From: Phascolarctobacterium_A sp902463975
GTDB taxonomy: Bacteria > Bacillota > Negativicutes > Acidaminococcales > Acidaminococcaceae
DNA: 57,238 nt
Reading direction: 5' to 3'
Assembly (NCBI RefSeq): GCF_902463975.1
Contig: NZ_CABQHJ010000017.1
Span: 1 to 57,238 of the forward strand
Numbering within the stretch: the stretch's first letter is position 1; every line of letters begins with the position of its first letter. Under the pieces are notes generated by a model. The model searched no databases. It had not been told where the DNA came from and saw only the letters and a list, made by a program, of their open reading frames with translations. The translations under genes and the position numbers were made by a program. Below, piece by piece: positions 1 to 7,646 of the stretch.

Positions 1-166
1 AAATTTCTTCAAAAAATCTCAAAAAAAGTTAGATTTTCTACCGAAAAACGGCAAATTTTGCGTAAAAAAATCACTTTCTCCCGAAAAATTTTCGAGATTT
101 TTTCTTTCTCAGCAGCAAATTTCCTGCTTGTTTTTTCCGGCATTTTTCACTATTATCGATGAAAAC

Positions 167-197
167 GTAAAAATGCGCTCTGCTTTCGCAGAGCGCA
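167..197 (-). terminator. Intrinsic terminator of the SCIFF operon
   Basis: A perfect 10-bp stem (TGCGCTCTGC / GCAGAGCGCA) with a GAAA tetraloop on the minus strand is followed by five T residues. It lies 15 bases past the stop codon of the SCIFF maturase and should end that transcript. The 166 bases to its left are AT-rich and contain no gene that I can support. Confidence 0.9.
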
Positions 198-211
198 CTA
201 ATAAAAAGCTA

Positions 212-1609
212 TTATTTTTCGTAAGTGAAATTGTTGATATGCGGACGCAGGTCCTCGCCTTCCTGTGCTTCGGCAGACAGAACAGCCTGAACAATGATAG
301 CATTCTCCAGACGTTTCTTTTGCAGGCGACATCCATACTCATACGGCTTGGTAATATCACCGTTAATTAAATCCGCATTGGCGTGGCAGCCACCGCTACA
401 GAAGAAGCGTGCCCAGCATTTGCTGCACTCCGGCTTAGTAAGAACATGGGTATGACGGAACTTCTGCACCATCTCAGGTGTAACAATACCAGTATCCAAG
501 GTACCCATCTTATATTGTTCACGGCCTACAAACTGATGGCACGGATAAATATCGCCATCAGCAGTAATGCAATAGTATTCATGACCTGCGCCGCAGCCAG
601 CCAGACGCTTTGCAACACACGGACCATTATCAAGTGCTACATTAAAATGGAAGAAGTCAAAGGGATTACCTTCACGACGACGCTCCAGATATGCACGAGC
701 CAGCTTATCATATTCATCGAAAATAACCGGCAAATCTTCCTCAGTCAATACCCAAGGTTCATCAATGCCTACTACCGGCTCTACGGAAATCTCCTTGCCC
801 ACCTTAGTCATATCCAGCACGTCTTCACAGAAGTGGGTGCTGAAATGGGTATAGGTTCCGCGCAGATAGTAGTTTTTGCCCTCACGGCTGTCAATTACCT
901 TTTTGAAGCCGCGTACTGCTGCATCATAGCTGCCAGCTTTGTTCGGGAAAGGACGCATAGCATCATGAGTTTCCTTCTTGCCATCCAGGCTCAGAACCAG
1001 CATAACGCGGTTATCGTTGAGGAATTTGATATTATCATCATTTAAAAGAGTACCATTGGTTGTCAAAGTCAGTTTAATATTCTTGCCGGTTTCTTTTTCG
1101 CGACGGCGTACATATTCTGTGATATGCACAACAACCGGCCAATTCATCAGCGGTTCACCGCCGAACATATCCAGCTCCAGGTTATGGCGCTTCTTGCTGC
1201 CTTCAATAGCAAACTCGATAGCCTTTTCCGCAGTTTCCTTGCTCATGAGCTGACGGCAGCCACCAAAAGAACCGGTGTCAGCAAAACAGTAACCGCAACG
1301 CAGATTGCAGTCATGAGTTACAAGCAGGCACAGGGATTTTACAATCGGCTTTTCTGCAAAAGTCGGCGGCACGTCAAATGAAGGGCTGAAAAGCAGACCT
1401 TCATCCTGCAGGCCGTGCATTTCTTCCAATGCATCGCGCAAATCCTCTTCGCTGTATTTATCCTTCAAAGCAGCCATAGCCTCAGCATCGTTGCTGCCAT
1501 CATAATAATCAAGTAAATCGTAAATAACATCGTCTACAAGATGAACGGCACCGCTGTTGATATCCAGCACAGCCATATTATCATCAAGACGCATTTTATG
1601 TATCAGCAT
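212..1609 (-). CDS. scfB: SCIFF peptide radical SAM maturase (thioether-forming)
   Basis: Radical SAM/SPASM enzyme expected to install Cys-to-alpha-carbon thioether bridges in the SCIFF precursor encoded just upstream. The 465-residue protein opens with a small precursor-recognition-like region (about residues 1-75), then the radical SAM motif CNLRCGYCF (C101, C105, C108), and ends with Cys-rich SPASM motifs (CSKCWARFFCSGGC, YEYGC) for auxiliary clusters. I chose the ATG at 1609 (MLIHKM) because AGAAAGG lies upstream; the longer ORF begins inside the intergenic hairpin and its first 22 residues lack homologous character. The pairing with SCIFF is diagnostic for this family, known in Clostridia and Negativicutes. 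Confidence 0.93.
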   Translation of the reverse strand: MLIHKMRLDDNMAVLDINSGAVHLVDDVIYDLLDYYDGSNDAEAMAALKDKYSEEDLRDALEEMHGLQDEGLLFSPSFDVPPTFAEKPIVKSLCLLVTHDCNLRCGYCFADTGSFGGCRQLMSKETAEKAIEFAIEGSKKRHNLELDMFGGEPLMNWPVVVHITEYVRRREKETGKNIKLTLTTNGTLLNDDNIKFLNDNRVMLVLSLDGKKETHDAMRPFPNKAGSYDAAVRGFKKVIDSREGKNYYLRGTYTHFSTHFCEDVLDMTKVGKEISVEPVVGIDEPWVLTEEDLPVIFDEYDKLARAYLERRREGNPFDFFHFNVALDNGPCVAKRLAGCGAGHEYYCITADGDIYPCHQFVGREQYKMGTLDTGIVTPEMVQKFRHTHVLTKPECSKCWARFFCSGGCHANADLINGDITKPYEYGCRLQKKRLENAIIVQAVLSAEAQEGEDLRPHINNFTYEK

Positions 1610-1640
1610 GTATTCCAACCTTTCTTTTTTGCATAGATAG

Positions 1641-1673
1641 TAAAACAGCCCCCTGCACCAGACAGGGAGCTGC
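1641..1673 (-). terminator. Attenuator hairpin between SCIFF precursor and maturase
   Basis: On the minus strand a 10-bp stem (CAGCTCCCTG / CAGGGGGCTG, one G-U pair) with a 7-base loop is followed by TTTT. It lies between the stop of the precursor gene and the Shine-Dalgarno of the maturase. A leaky terminator here would give more precursor than enzyme, as is common in peptide-maturase operons; that role is inference. Confidence 0.7.
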
Positions 1674-1687
1674 ATTAAGCTCAGATA

Positions 1688-1834
1688 TTATTTGCAGTGT
1701 TCGCAAACCTGGTTGCCAACGGTGCAGGAAGTTTTGCAAGCGGATTGGCAGGAAGCCGGGCACTCGCCGCAGCCACCGGTACGCAGAGTTTTGTTCAGCA
1801 TTGCTTTATTAACAGTTTTAATGTGTTTACGCAT
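1688..1834 (-). CDS. scfA: SCIFF precursor peptide (six-cysteines-in-forty-five family)
   Basis: A 48-residue peptide starting MRKHIKTVNKAML, the conserved leader of SCIFF peptides, followed by the core motif GGCGEC, then SCQSACKTSC and VGNQVC. It is the substrate of the maturase next door; the product is a ranthipeptide-type RiPP whose biological role is not established. The core carries the six family cysteines plus a seventh near the C terminus (EHCK). A strong GGAGG lies 8 bases before the ATG at 1834, and a good promoter is present upstream. The gap to the maturase is 78 bases and holds a hairpin. Identification is by sequence pattern and context. Confidence 0.93.
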   Translation of the reverse strand: MRKHIKTVNKAMLNKTLRTGGCGECPASCQSACKTSCTVGNQVCEHCK

Positions 1835-1865
1835 AACGATTACCTCCAAAAAAATATATTAGTAC

Positions 1866-1901
1866 TTGCTTTATTTTACCCTGTTTTAGCTTATTTTGCA
1901 A
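1866..1901 (-). promoter_or_regulatory. Promoter of the SCIFF operon
   Basis: The minus strand reads TTGCAA (1896-1901), 17 bases, TAAAAT (1873-1878), a sigma-A type promoter ending about 30 bases before the SCIFF start codon. Confidence 0.75.
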
Positions 1902-2110
1902 GGATTTTTTTAAGTTAATCATTTACAGAAACTATTAAATCCTTCTATTGTCTCATCATCTTCCATTTTATCCTGTAAATAATACATTACTGCCTTAAAA
2001 CTAGCCATAATTTCATGGATAGAGATAATTTAATATTTTTCCTTGCTATTTACTACCCGACTTCAATAATGTATAGTCATGCATTCATAGTAAAAATTCT
2101 CCGTATATGC
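1902..2110. other. Intergenic stretch between divergent SCIFF and redox operons
   Basis: AT-rich sequence separating the minus-strand SCIFF promoter from the plus-strand redox cluster. It contains a 29-codon minus-strand frame (1919-2008, MASFKAVMYYLQDK...) with protein-like composition but no Shine-Dalgarno, possibly the tail of a decayed gene. I see no RNA gene or repeat. Confidence 0.4.
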
Positions 2111-2116
2111 TAGAAT
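2111..2116 (+). promoter_or_regulatory. Extended -10 element for the redox cluster
   Basis: TGCTAGAAT (2108-2116) is an extended -10 box. It lies 29 bases before the start of the CXXC micro-protein. No convincing -35 is visible. Confidence 0.45.
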
Positions 2117-2145
2117 GTTCTTAGAAATTATATAGGAGGCCTGCT

Positions 2146-2277
2146 ATGAAAACTACACGTATCTTAATCCTTCTGAGTGCCGCTGCCATGCTGGCGTATG
2201 GTATCAGCCAAAGAGAATATCTTGCTGTCTGGCGCAAGGCAGCAACAATTTGTCTGGAGTGTATCGGCATTGGTTAA
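2146..2277 (+). CDS. CXXC micro-protein (CD1871A-like), 43 aa
   Basis: A 43-residue single-span peptide: a hydrophobic N-terminal helix (ILILLSAAAMLAYG), a charged patch (QREYLAVWRKA) and a C-terminal CLEC motif. The layout matches the CD1871A family of CXXC micro-proteins found directly upstream of 4Fe-4S membrane proteins in Firmicutes. TAGGAGG lies 6 bases before the ATG. Its stop overlaps the likely TTG start of the next gene by eight bases, so the two are probably translationally coupled. It may deliver or hold a thiol or cluster ligand for its neighbour at the membrane; that is inference. Confidence 0.8.
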   Translation: MKTTRILILLSAAAMLAYGISQREYLAVWRKAATICLECIGIG

Positions 2278-3088
2278 ACGTAAGCTTGTACAAATTTGCA
2301 CCGCCCTCCTATATAACGGCAATTTTGCAGGCTTTACCACCGGCAACATCTGGAAGGGCAGCAGCAAGAATATCTGCCTGCCGGGTTTGAACTGCTACTC
2401 CTGCCCCGGAGCCTTAGGCTCCTGCCCGCTTGGTTCGCTGCAAAGCTCGCTCAGCGGTGTATTTTTACGCATTCCCTTCTATGTGCTGGGCTTTATTCTG
2501 CTCTTTGCGTTAATCTTTGCGCGTCTTATCTGCGGCTGGGGCTGTCCCTTCGGCCTCGTGCAGGAATTGCTCTACAAAATTTCTACGCCAAAGCTGCAAC
2601 GCAACCGCTTCACCTATCTGCTAAGCTATCTAAAATATTTTATTGCATTGATTTTTCTCCTGCTGCTGCCTTTGGCCTTTTATCAATTCACAGGCAGCGG
2701 CGTGCCTGCCTTCTGTAAATTTATCTGCCCCGCAGGTACTTTGGAGGCTGCTCTGCCTCTGGCATTTTTCAAGCCACAGCTTCGTGAGCTTTTGGGCCAG
2801 CTGTTTATCTGGAAGCTGACACTGTTATGCCTGACTGTGCTGGCAGCCATCTTCATCTATCGCCCCTTCTGCCGCTTCATCTGCCCTTTAGGTGCCATCT
2901 ACGGAATTTTTAATAAAATCTCCCTCTTTGGCATGAAGGTTAACCATGTCAAGTGCATCAACTGCAATCTCTGTATGGACCACTGCAAGATGGATTGTCA
3001 ACATGTAGGCGACAGTGAATGCATCGCCTGCGGTGAATGCCGCAAGGTTTGCCCGGTAAAGGCCATCTCTCTCGGCAAAAAGTTTTAA
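2270..3088 (+). CDS. 4Fe-4S binding membrane protein (NapH/YccM-like)
   Basis: About 272 residues from a TTG start at 2270. Membrane segments alternate with cysteine motifs typical of the NapH/NosR/RdxA electron-transfer group: CYSCPGALGSCPLG near the N terminus, CGWGCPFGLVQE, CKFICPAGT, CRFICPLGA, and a C-terminal two-cluster ferredoxin domain (CINCNLCMDHC ... CIACGECRKVCPVKA). I prefer the TTG because the longer frame from 2177 only reads the micro-protein gene out of phase, and GGAG precedes the TTG. It probably passes electrons across the membrane to an extracytoplasmic acceptor; the downstream TlpA suggests thiol reduction. The electron donor and acceptor cannot be told from sequence. 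Confidence 0.85.
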   Translation: MVKRKLVQICTALLYNGNFAGFTTGNIWKGSSKNICLPGLNCYSCPGALGSCPLGSLQSSLSGVFLRIPFYVLGFILLFALIFARLICGWGCPFGLVQELLYKISTPKLQRNRFTYLLSYLKYFIALIFLLLLPLAFYQFTGSGVPAFCKFICPAGTLEAALPLAFFKPQLRELLGQLFIWKLTLLCLTVLAAIFIYRPFCRFICPLGAIYGIFNKISLFGMKVNHVKCINCNLCMDHCKMDCQHVGDSECIACGECRKVCPVKAISLGKKF

Positions 3089-3131
3089 TTTATATACATC
3101 ATTTTTCTCTTATCCCTATAAGGAGGTCAAC

Positions 3132-3665
3132 ATGAAAAAATTTCTGCTAACCTTATCTATGACTGCATTGCTATTATTTACCGCAGGCTGCAGCTGTCCC
3201 TTCTCCGATAAAACTGCCGACAGCAAACCGCAGATGAGCACTGCGAAGGCCTCATCTGCTGAAGTCGCACCTGATTTCAGCTACAAAGAGTTAGGCAGTG
3301 GCAAAACCATGCGTCTGAATGACTTAAAGGGTAAGCCTGTCTTCATCAATTTTTGGGCGACCTGGTGCCCTCCCTGTGTCGGCGAGCTGCCGCACATCGA
3401 AAAGAAATATGCCGAGTATAAAGACAGAATGCATTTTGTTATCCTCAGCGTAGATGATAACGAACAGGAACCGGCACGTTTCATTAAAAGCAAGGGCTAC
3501 ACCTTCCCTGCCGCCTATGGTGACCACCAAGCACTCGGACGAGCCTACGGCATTGACGCTATCCCTGCATCATATATTATCAGCGCCGATGGCCGCATAG
3601 TTGCAAGTACAGTCGGCAGCATGAACGAAGCTTCCCTGGACGCCTTCCTGCAGAAGACCTTCTAA
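3132..3665 (+). CDS. TlpA/ResA-type thioredoxin-like lipoprotein
   Basis: A 177-residue lipoprotein: signal peptide with lipobox ending at C20 (LLFTAGC), a short polar linker, and a thioredoxin fold with active site WCPPC (C79, C82) after FINFWATWC. Such proteins reduce disulfides or haem-binding cysteines outside the cytoplasmic membrane. AAGGAGG precedes the ATG. It follows the CXXC micro-protein and the 4Fe-4S protein by 43 bases, forming a three-gene plus-strand transcript in an otherwise minus-strand region. No CcdA is present, so the 4Fe-4S protein may supply reductant (inference). Confidence 0.88.
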   Translation: MKKFLLTLSMTALLLFTAGCSCPFSDKTADSKPQMSTAKASSAEVAPDFSYKELGSGKTMRLNDLKGKPVFINFWATWCPPCVGELPHIEKKYAEYKDRMHFVILSVDDNEQEPARFIKSKGYTFPAAYGDHQALGRAYGIDAIPASYIISADGRIVASTVGSMNEASLDAFLQKTF

Positions 3666-3682
3666 AAGCATTTTAAAAGCGA

Positions 3683-3731
3683 AAAGCAGTCCGGCAATCT
3701 TTTTAAAAGATTGCCAGGACTGCCTTTTTTA
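3683..3731. terminator. Bidirectional terminator between tlpA and bioY
   Basis: A long, nearly perfect stem (GCAGTCC-GGCAATCTTTT paired with AAAAGATTGCC-AGGACTGC) has a T-run on the plus side and A-run on the other. It can terminate both the plus-strand redox cluster and minus-strand bioY, whose stop codon lies at its edge. Confidence 0.88.
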
Positions 3732-4280
3732 TGCCTTAAGCCAAATGCCGGCCTTATAACCGCGCACACCCAGCATCGCTGCACCAACGCAGAGCACAAC
3801 ATCCGGAATAACCTGCAGAATACCGCAGTACCAGATAACCGCCCACACGGAAATCGGTGCATTGATTATATAATTGGACACAACATAGAACCACACCAGA
3901 CCGAACAGATAAACAATTACCATACCGGCAAGATTTGCCTCTATCAGGCTGCGGAAATTGATTTGCTTAGCCTTGCGTGCCCAGGCACCATTTACCCAAG
4001 CCTGTACGATAAAGCCCAGCAGATAGCCGAAGGTCGGTTGTGCAATATAACCGGGACCACCGCCGGATGCAAAAACAGGAATGCCCACCAGGCCCATCAC
4101 AACATATGTACCAACAGCAATCGCGCCTAGACGCGGTCCGAGCAGCAGACCGGCCAGCAAAGTAAACAAAAACTGCAATGTATAGACATCAGTGCCTACC
4201 GGAATTTTAATAAACGTTCCCACAGTAATAAGCGCAATAAACAATGCGCATAAAATCAGTTCCTTCGTACTCAAATGCAT
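3729..4280 (-). CDS. bioY: Biotin ECF transporter S component BioY
   Basis: A 183-residue polytopic protein with the BioY family patterns (IPVGTDVYTLQFLFTLLAGLLLGPRLG, GGPGYIAQPTFGYLLGF). It binds biotin in the membrane and works with an EcfT-EcfA1-EcfA2 module, which is encoded about 23 kb away in this window. The ATG at 4280 has GGAGG 9 bases upstream. Expression is very likely controlled by BirA, since a BirA-type palindrome overlaps the -35 box. It has its own promoter and a terminator at its stop codon, so it is monocistronic. Confidence 0.95.
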   Translation of the reverse strand: MHLSTKELILCALFIALITVGTFIKIPVGTDVYTLQFLFTLLAGLLLGPRLGAIAVGTYVVMGLVGIPVFASGGGPGYIAQPTFGYLLGFIVQAWVNGAWARKAKQINFRSLIEANLAGMVIVYLFGLVWFYVVSNYIINAPISVWAVIWYCGILQVIPDVVLCVGAAMLGVRGYKAGIWLKA

Positions 4281-4330
4281 AATTTACGCCTCCAAAGCTT
4301 CTGTAACCTTTGTTACAGTTCATAGTTTAT

Positions 4331-4359
4331 AGGATACGCTAATTTCCGCTCATTGTCAA
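4331..4359 (-). promoter_or_regulatory. bioY promoter
   Basis: TTGACA (4354-4359), 17 bases, TATCCT (4331-4336) on the minus strand. The -35 box sits inside the BirA operator. Confidence 0.85.
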
Positions 4360-4383
4360 CCGATTTATTTTTATGGTTAACTT
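4353..4383. promoter_or_regulatory. BirA operator of bioY
   Basis: The plus strand shows TTGTCAACC, 13 bases, GGTTAACTT, matching the Gram-positive BirA palindrome. Binding of BirA with biotinyl-AMP would cover the -35 box and repress bioY when biotin is plentiful. Confidence 0.9.
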
Positions 4384-4389
4384 TATATG

Positions 4390-4418
4390 CAAAAGAAAAG
4401 GGAGACAACCGTCTCCCT
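4390..4418 (-). terminator. Terminator after the whiA-pda operon
   Basis: An 8-bp perfect stem (AGGGAGAC / GTCTCCCT) with a 4-base loop followed by TTTTCTTTT on the minus strand, 10 bases past the deacetylase stop. Confidence 0.9.
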
Positions 4419-4427
4419 AAATATTCC

Positions 4428-5294
4428 TTAGCGCACAAATATGTCGCGCACAATATTGATATCAATGCCCTTCGTCTGCAAAAAGCCGAAGAAATATGCC
4501 TGCTCTAAGCGTCTCTTAAAGCCCTCGAGTCCGTTTCCGTCATCGGCAACGGTTACACGGTACATTTCAAAAGGTGCCTTTTGGTACGTAGCCGCCGTAT
4601 TGACACCTACATGACCAGTCAGCGCCCTGTAAAAGCCATATTTTTTCGCTGCAGCGATAACCCTGTCATTATAGCTGCCGTTAGGATAAGCCAAGGTACG
4701 CACAATATAGCCGTCGAATTTCTTCTTCAGCCAATAACGTGACGTATCCGTTTCCCATACCAGATATTTTTCATCAATAGCAGCCAGCGGATTATGGCTG
4801 TAGGTATGCGAGCCAAGCTCCATACCGGCAGCAATAAGCTCCTTGATTTCCTGCTCATTCATATGCAGCTCATCGCCGATGTCCCTATTGATGACAAAGA
4901 AAGAACCTTTGGCATCATACTTCTTTAGTAACGGCAACACTACACTGTGATTATTCTTATAGCCATCATCAAAGCTCAAGGCAACATACTTATCTACACT
5001 TTTTCCCTGCTGCAGACGCTCTGCCAGCTCTGCTACCGTCACAATCGTGTAGCCCTGCTCCTTCAGGTACTTCAAATGCGCTTCAAACAGCTCCGGCTTC
5101 ATAATAAGCGTTCTAGGCCAGTCTGCGCCTTCTTCCGGACCGACAGCGTGATACATCAGTACCGGTGCACCGGTTTTCCTAAAGGCCGCATATTCCTGCT
5201 GCCAACGCTCGCCGTTAAGCTTCCATGCAACACCTGCAGCCGCCAAAAGTACGACAACCAGCGCCAGGAATACTAAGCATACTTTCTTAATCAT
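4428..5294 (-). CDS. Membrane-anchored polysaccharide deacetylase (NodB family)
   Basis: A 288-residue protein with an N-terminal membrane anchor (VCLVFLALVVVLLAAAGVAW) and an extracytoplasmic NodB homology domain. Visible catalytic motifs are the metal-binding DD pair (LSFDDGYKN) and HxxxH (SHTYSHNP), with RTLAYPNGSYN further on. Such enzymes remove N-acetyl groups from peptidoglycan or a surface glycan; the substrate cannot be told here. Its ATG overlaps the whiA stop (ATGA), so it is the last gene of the rapZ-yvcK-whiA operon and is followed by a strong terminator. Confidence 0.9.
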   Translation of the reverse strand: MIKKVCLVFLALVVVLLAAAGVAWKLNGERWQQEYAAFRKTGAPVLMYHAVGPEEGADWPRTLIMKPELFEAHLKYLKEQGYTIVTVAELAERLQQGKSVDKYVALSFDDGYKNNHSVVLPLLKKYDAKGSFFVINRDIGDELHMNEQEIKELIAAGMELGSHTYSHNPLAAIDEKYLVWETDTSRYWLKKKFDGYIVRTLAYPNGSYNDRVIAAAKKYGFYRALTGHVGVNTAATYQKAPFEMYRVTVADDGNGLEGFKRRLEQAYFFGFLQTKGIDINIVRDIFVR

Positions 5295-6229
5295 TTATCT
5301 GCTTTCTCCAATTCCATACCTAAACCTACTGCAATATCCTGCAGCTTTTTCAAACGATGATTTATGCCGGATTTACCCAAACCACCGGAGTATTCCACTA
5401 AATCATTTAACGATACATCCGGATACTGCAGTCGCAGACGCGCCGTATCCTGCAATCCCTGAGGCAGCTCGCTCAAGCCCATATGCTCATCAATATAATG
5501 GATGCAGCTTACCTGACGCACGGCAGCCTTAACCACCTTGTTCAGGTTCGCAGTTTCGCAATTAACTGCTCTGTTGACATTATTGCGCATTTCCTTGACA
5601 ATGCGGACATTTTCCAGCTCCATCATCGCATTGTGCGCGCCGATAACGCTCAAAAAGCTGATAATGCTTTCGCCATCCTTCAGATAAACAATATACTCAT
5701 TTTTTCTGTCGGTCAGCTTGGCCTTCAAGGAAAAGCTCTGCATAACCTTAATAATCGTATGAGCAAAATCCTCGTTGCCGGTAACCATCTCCAGATGGTA
5801 ATCACTGGCCGGACGGCTGATGCTGCCGCCGCCCAAAAAGGCTCCGCGCAAAAAGGTACGCTTGCCTTCATGATGCGAAAGCAGCGGATTTTTCAAATCG
5901 CCCTCTACACTTAAGAGCTGCAGCTCGTTCAGCGCCTTGCTTACCTGAGGCGCCGGCACTACATGTACCTGATAACGGTTATTCTTCTTCAAGCGGCGTG
6001 AACGGGTAATAACTACCTCCGTCTGCACTTGATAATTGCTTTTCAACAGCTGCAGTACACGTCTGGCCAAAGCAGCATTTTCTGTTGAAAAGTGGATCCC
6101 TATATTCATACCGCGGATAACAATTGCACCGCTCATACGCAAAAGACCGAGCAGCTCTGCTTTGTCACCGGTCGCATCGTTAGTTTCTATACGAGATAAT
6201 TCATTTTTTACATCATTGGAAAAAGACAA
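5291..6229 (-). CDS. whiA: DNA-binding protein WhiA
   Basis: A 312-residue protein with a LAGLIDADG-derived N-terminal region (GAFLGGGSISRPASDYHLE) and a C-terminal helix-turn-helix ending in LGKSGINHRLKKLQDIA. WhiA binds DNA and influences cell division and growth in Gram-positive lineages. The start is TTG at 6229, with GGAGG seven bases upstream. The gene sits downstream of yvcK and rapZ in the order conserved across Firmicutes and Actinobacteria. Confidence 0.95.
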   Translation of the reverse strand: MSFSNDVKNELSRIETNDATGDKAELLGLLRMSGAIVIRGMNIGIHFSTENAALARRVLQLLKSNYQVQTEVVITRSRRLKKNNRYQVHVVPAPQVSKALNELQLLSVEGDLKNPLLSHHEGKRTFLRGAFLGGGSISRPASDYHLEMVTGNEDFAHTIIKVMQSFSLKAKLTDRKNEYIVYLKDGESIISFLSVIGAHNAMMELENVRIVKEMRNNVNRAVNCETANLNKVVKAAVRQVSCIHYIDEHMGLSELPQGLQDTARLRLQYPDVSLNDLVEYSGGLGKSGINHRLKKLQDIAVGLGMELEKADK

Positions 6230-6272
6230 GCAGACTCCTCCCTTCTCAGCCTGTAGACTACAGCGTCTGGTT

Positions 6273-7634
6273 TCATTTTTGTTTATACAGCTTCTTCATG
6301 CCTGCACGCATAAAGAAGTAATCAAAAAATTGCATGCCGCGCCCAAAAAGACGCAGACGATAAATCAAAGCAATAAGTACACGCGCTAATTTACGCGGAT
6401 CATGGCGCACCAAATCATCCTTGCTTATCAGACGCGCCGGTACAACCGTAATTCCCAGACTGCGGATTTTATCAATATCCGGCGTAATCGGACGTGAGCC
6501 CTCTGCATCATACTGACGCAGCTGCTCTGACGTAACATCCTGGGAATTTACAATAGCGTAATCCAAAAACTGCGTACCGACATGGTCAACCAACGCCTGC
6601 ACATGGTCATAAGCACCATAGCCGTCAGTTTCGCCAGGCTGTGTCATAACATTGCAGATATAGATTTTGATGGCGTTGGACCTGACAACAGCATCGCGGA
6701 TTCCTTCTACCAAAAGATTAGGAATAACACTGGTATACAGGCTGCCAGGGCCAAAAATAAGTACATCTGCGTTTAAAATAGCCTCTATCGCACCATTTGC
6801 TGCCTGCGCATCCGCCGGCAGCATCATCATCTTTTTGATTTGCTTGCGCACCTTGGGAATCTCCGATTCACCTGTCACAATAGTGCCGTCTGTCATACGT
6901 GCCTGCAGCTGAATATTCTCCAAGGTAGACGGAATAACTCTGCCGCGCACCTTCAAAATCTGACTCGTAGCATTCAGTCCGGCCTCCATGCCGCCTTCAG
7001 CCTGCGCCATCGCCGCAATGAACAGGTTACCAAAGCAGTGACCTGCCAGTGGGGAATCACCCTGGAAGCGATACTGCATCAGGCGCTCCATCAGCGGCTC
7101 GCGGTCAGCCAGAGCCGTCAGGCAGTTACGCAAATCACCGGGAGGAATAATACCCAGCTCCTTGCGCAGACGACCGGAAGAACCGCCGTCATCAGCAGTT
7201 GTTACTACGGCCGTACAGTTATTAGTGATATACTTCATGCCGCGCAAAAGCGTCGACAAACCGGTACCGCCACCGACAACGGTAATTGCCGGGCCACGCG
7301 TCAGCTTGCGCTGCATAAAAATCGTTTCCATCAATGAACCGTTTTTGTCAGGCACTACAACAGATACTACCGAGCTGATTAAGCGACGTGTTCCGTACAC
7401 CATAATAGCGAAGCCCACGATAAGAAAGCCCACGCCCATCGTCATAATCAGGCCGTTTGAATAGCGTCCTGTTGTCAGATAGGTCATCTGGAAGAGCAGC
7501 TCTTCCGCCTTGCCCATCAGCTGATAATTAAAAAACAAAGCCAGTCCCAACGCACATAAAAGTACACCTACTGCAAAAAGCAGCAGCCAACGCTTCAAAT
7601 TAATGCCGGGACACAGCCAACTAATCCAACCCAT
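6273..7634 (-). CDS. yvcK: YvcK/CofD-like UDP-sugar-binding protein with membrane anchor
   Basis: A 453-residue protein. An N-terminal extension of about 110 residues holds two hydrophobic segments, followed by the CofD-like Rossmann domain starting VVGGGTGLSTLLRGMK and containing TADDGGSSGRLR. YvcK binds UDP-GlcNAc in Bacillus and links carbon metabolism to cell-wall synthesis. Bacillus YvcK is shorter and soluble, so the membrane-anchored form is notable, though such N-terminal extensions occur elsewhere in Clostridia and Negativicutes. GGAGG precedes the ATG. It lies 12 bases after rapZ and 43 before whiA. Confidence 0.93.
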   Translation of the reverse strand: MGWISWLCPGINLKRWLLLFAVGVLLCALGLALFFNYQLMGKAEELLFQMTYLTTGRYSNGLIMTMGVGFLIVGFAIMVYGTRRLISSVVSVVVPDKNGSLMETIFMQRKLTRGPAITVVGGGTGLSTLLRGMKYITNNCTAVVTTADDGGSSGRLRKELGIIPPGDLRNCLTALADREPLMERLMQYRFQGDSPLAGHCFGNLFIAAMAQAEGGMEAGLNATSQILKVRGRVIPSTLENIQLQARMTDGTIVTGESEIPKVRKQIKKMMMLPADAQAANGAIEAILNADVLIFGPGSLYTSVIPNLLVEGIRDAVVRSNAIKIYICNVMTQPGETDGYGAYDHVQALVDHVGTQFLDYAIVNSQDVTSEQLRQYDAEGSRPITPDIDKIRSLGITVVPARLISKDDLVRHDPRKLARVLIALIYRLRLFGRGMQFFDYFFMRAGMKKLYKQK

Positions 7635-7646
7635 TAGGCTCCTCCC

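Noticed and set aside
1919..2008. 29-codon minus-strand frame (MASFKAVMYYLQDK...)
   Set aside because: Protein-like composition but no Shine-Dalgarno, and a stop lies seven codons upstream of the ATG; at most a remnant of a decayed gene.
2177..2269. Longer N terminus for the 4Fe-4S protein starting at 2177
   Set aside because: Those 31 codons overlap the CXXC micro-protein gene out of frame and show no family similarity; the TTG at 2270 fits better.
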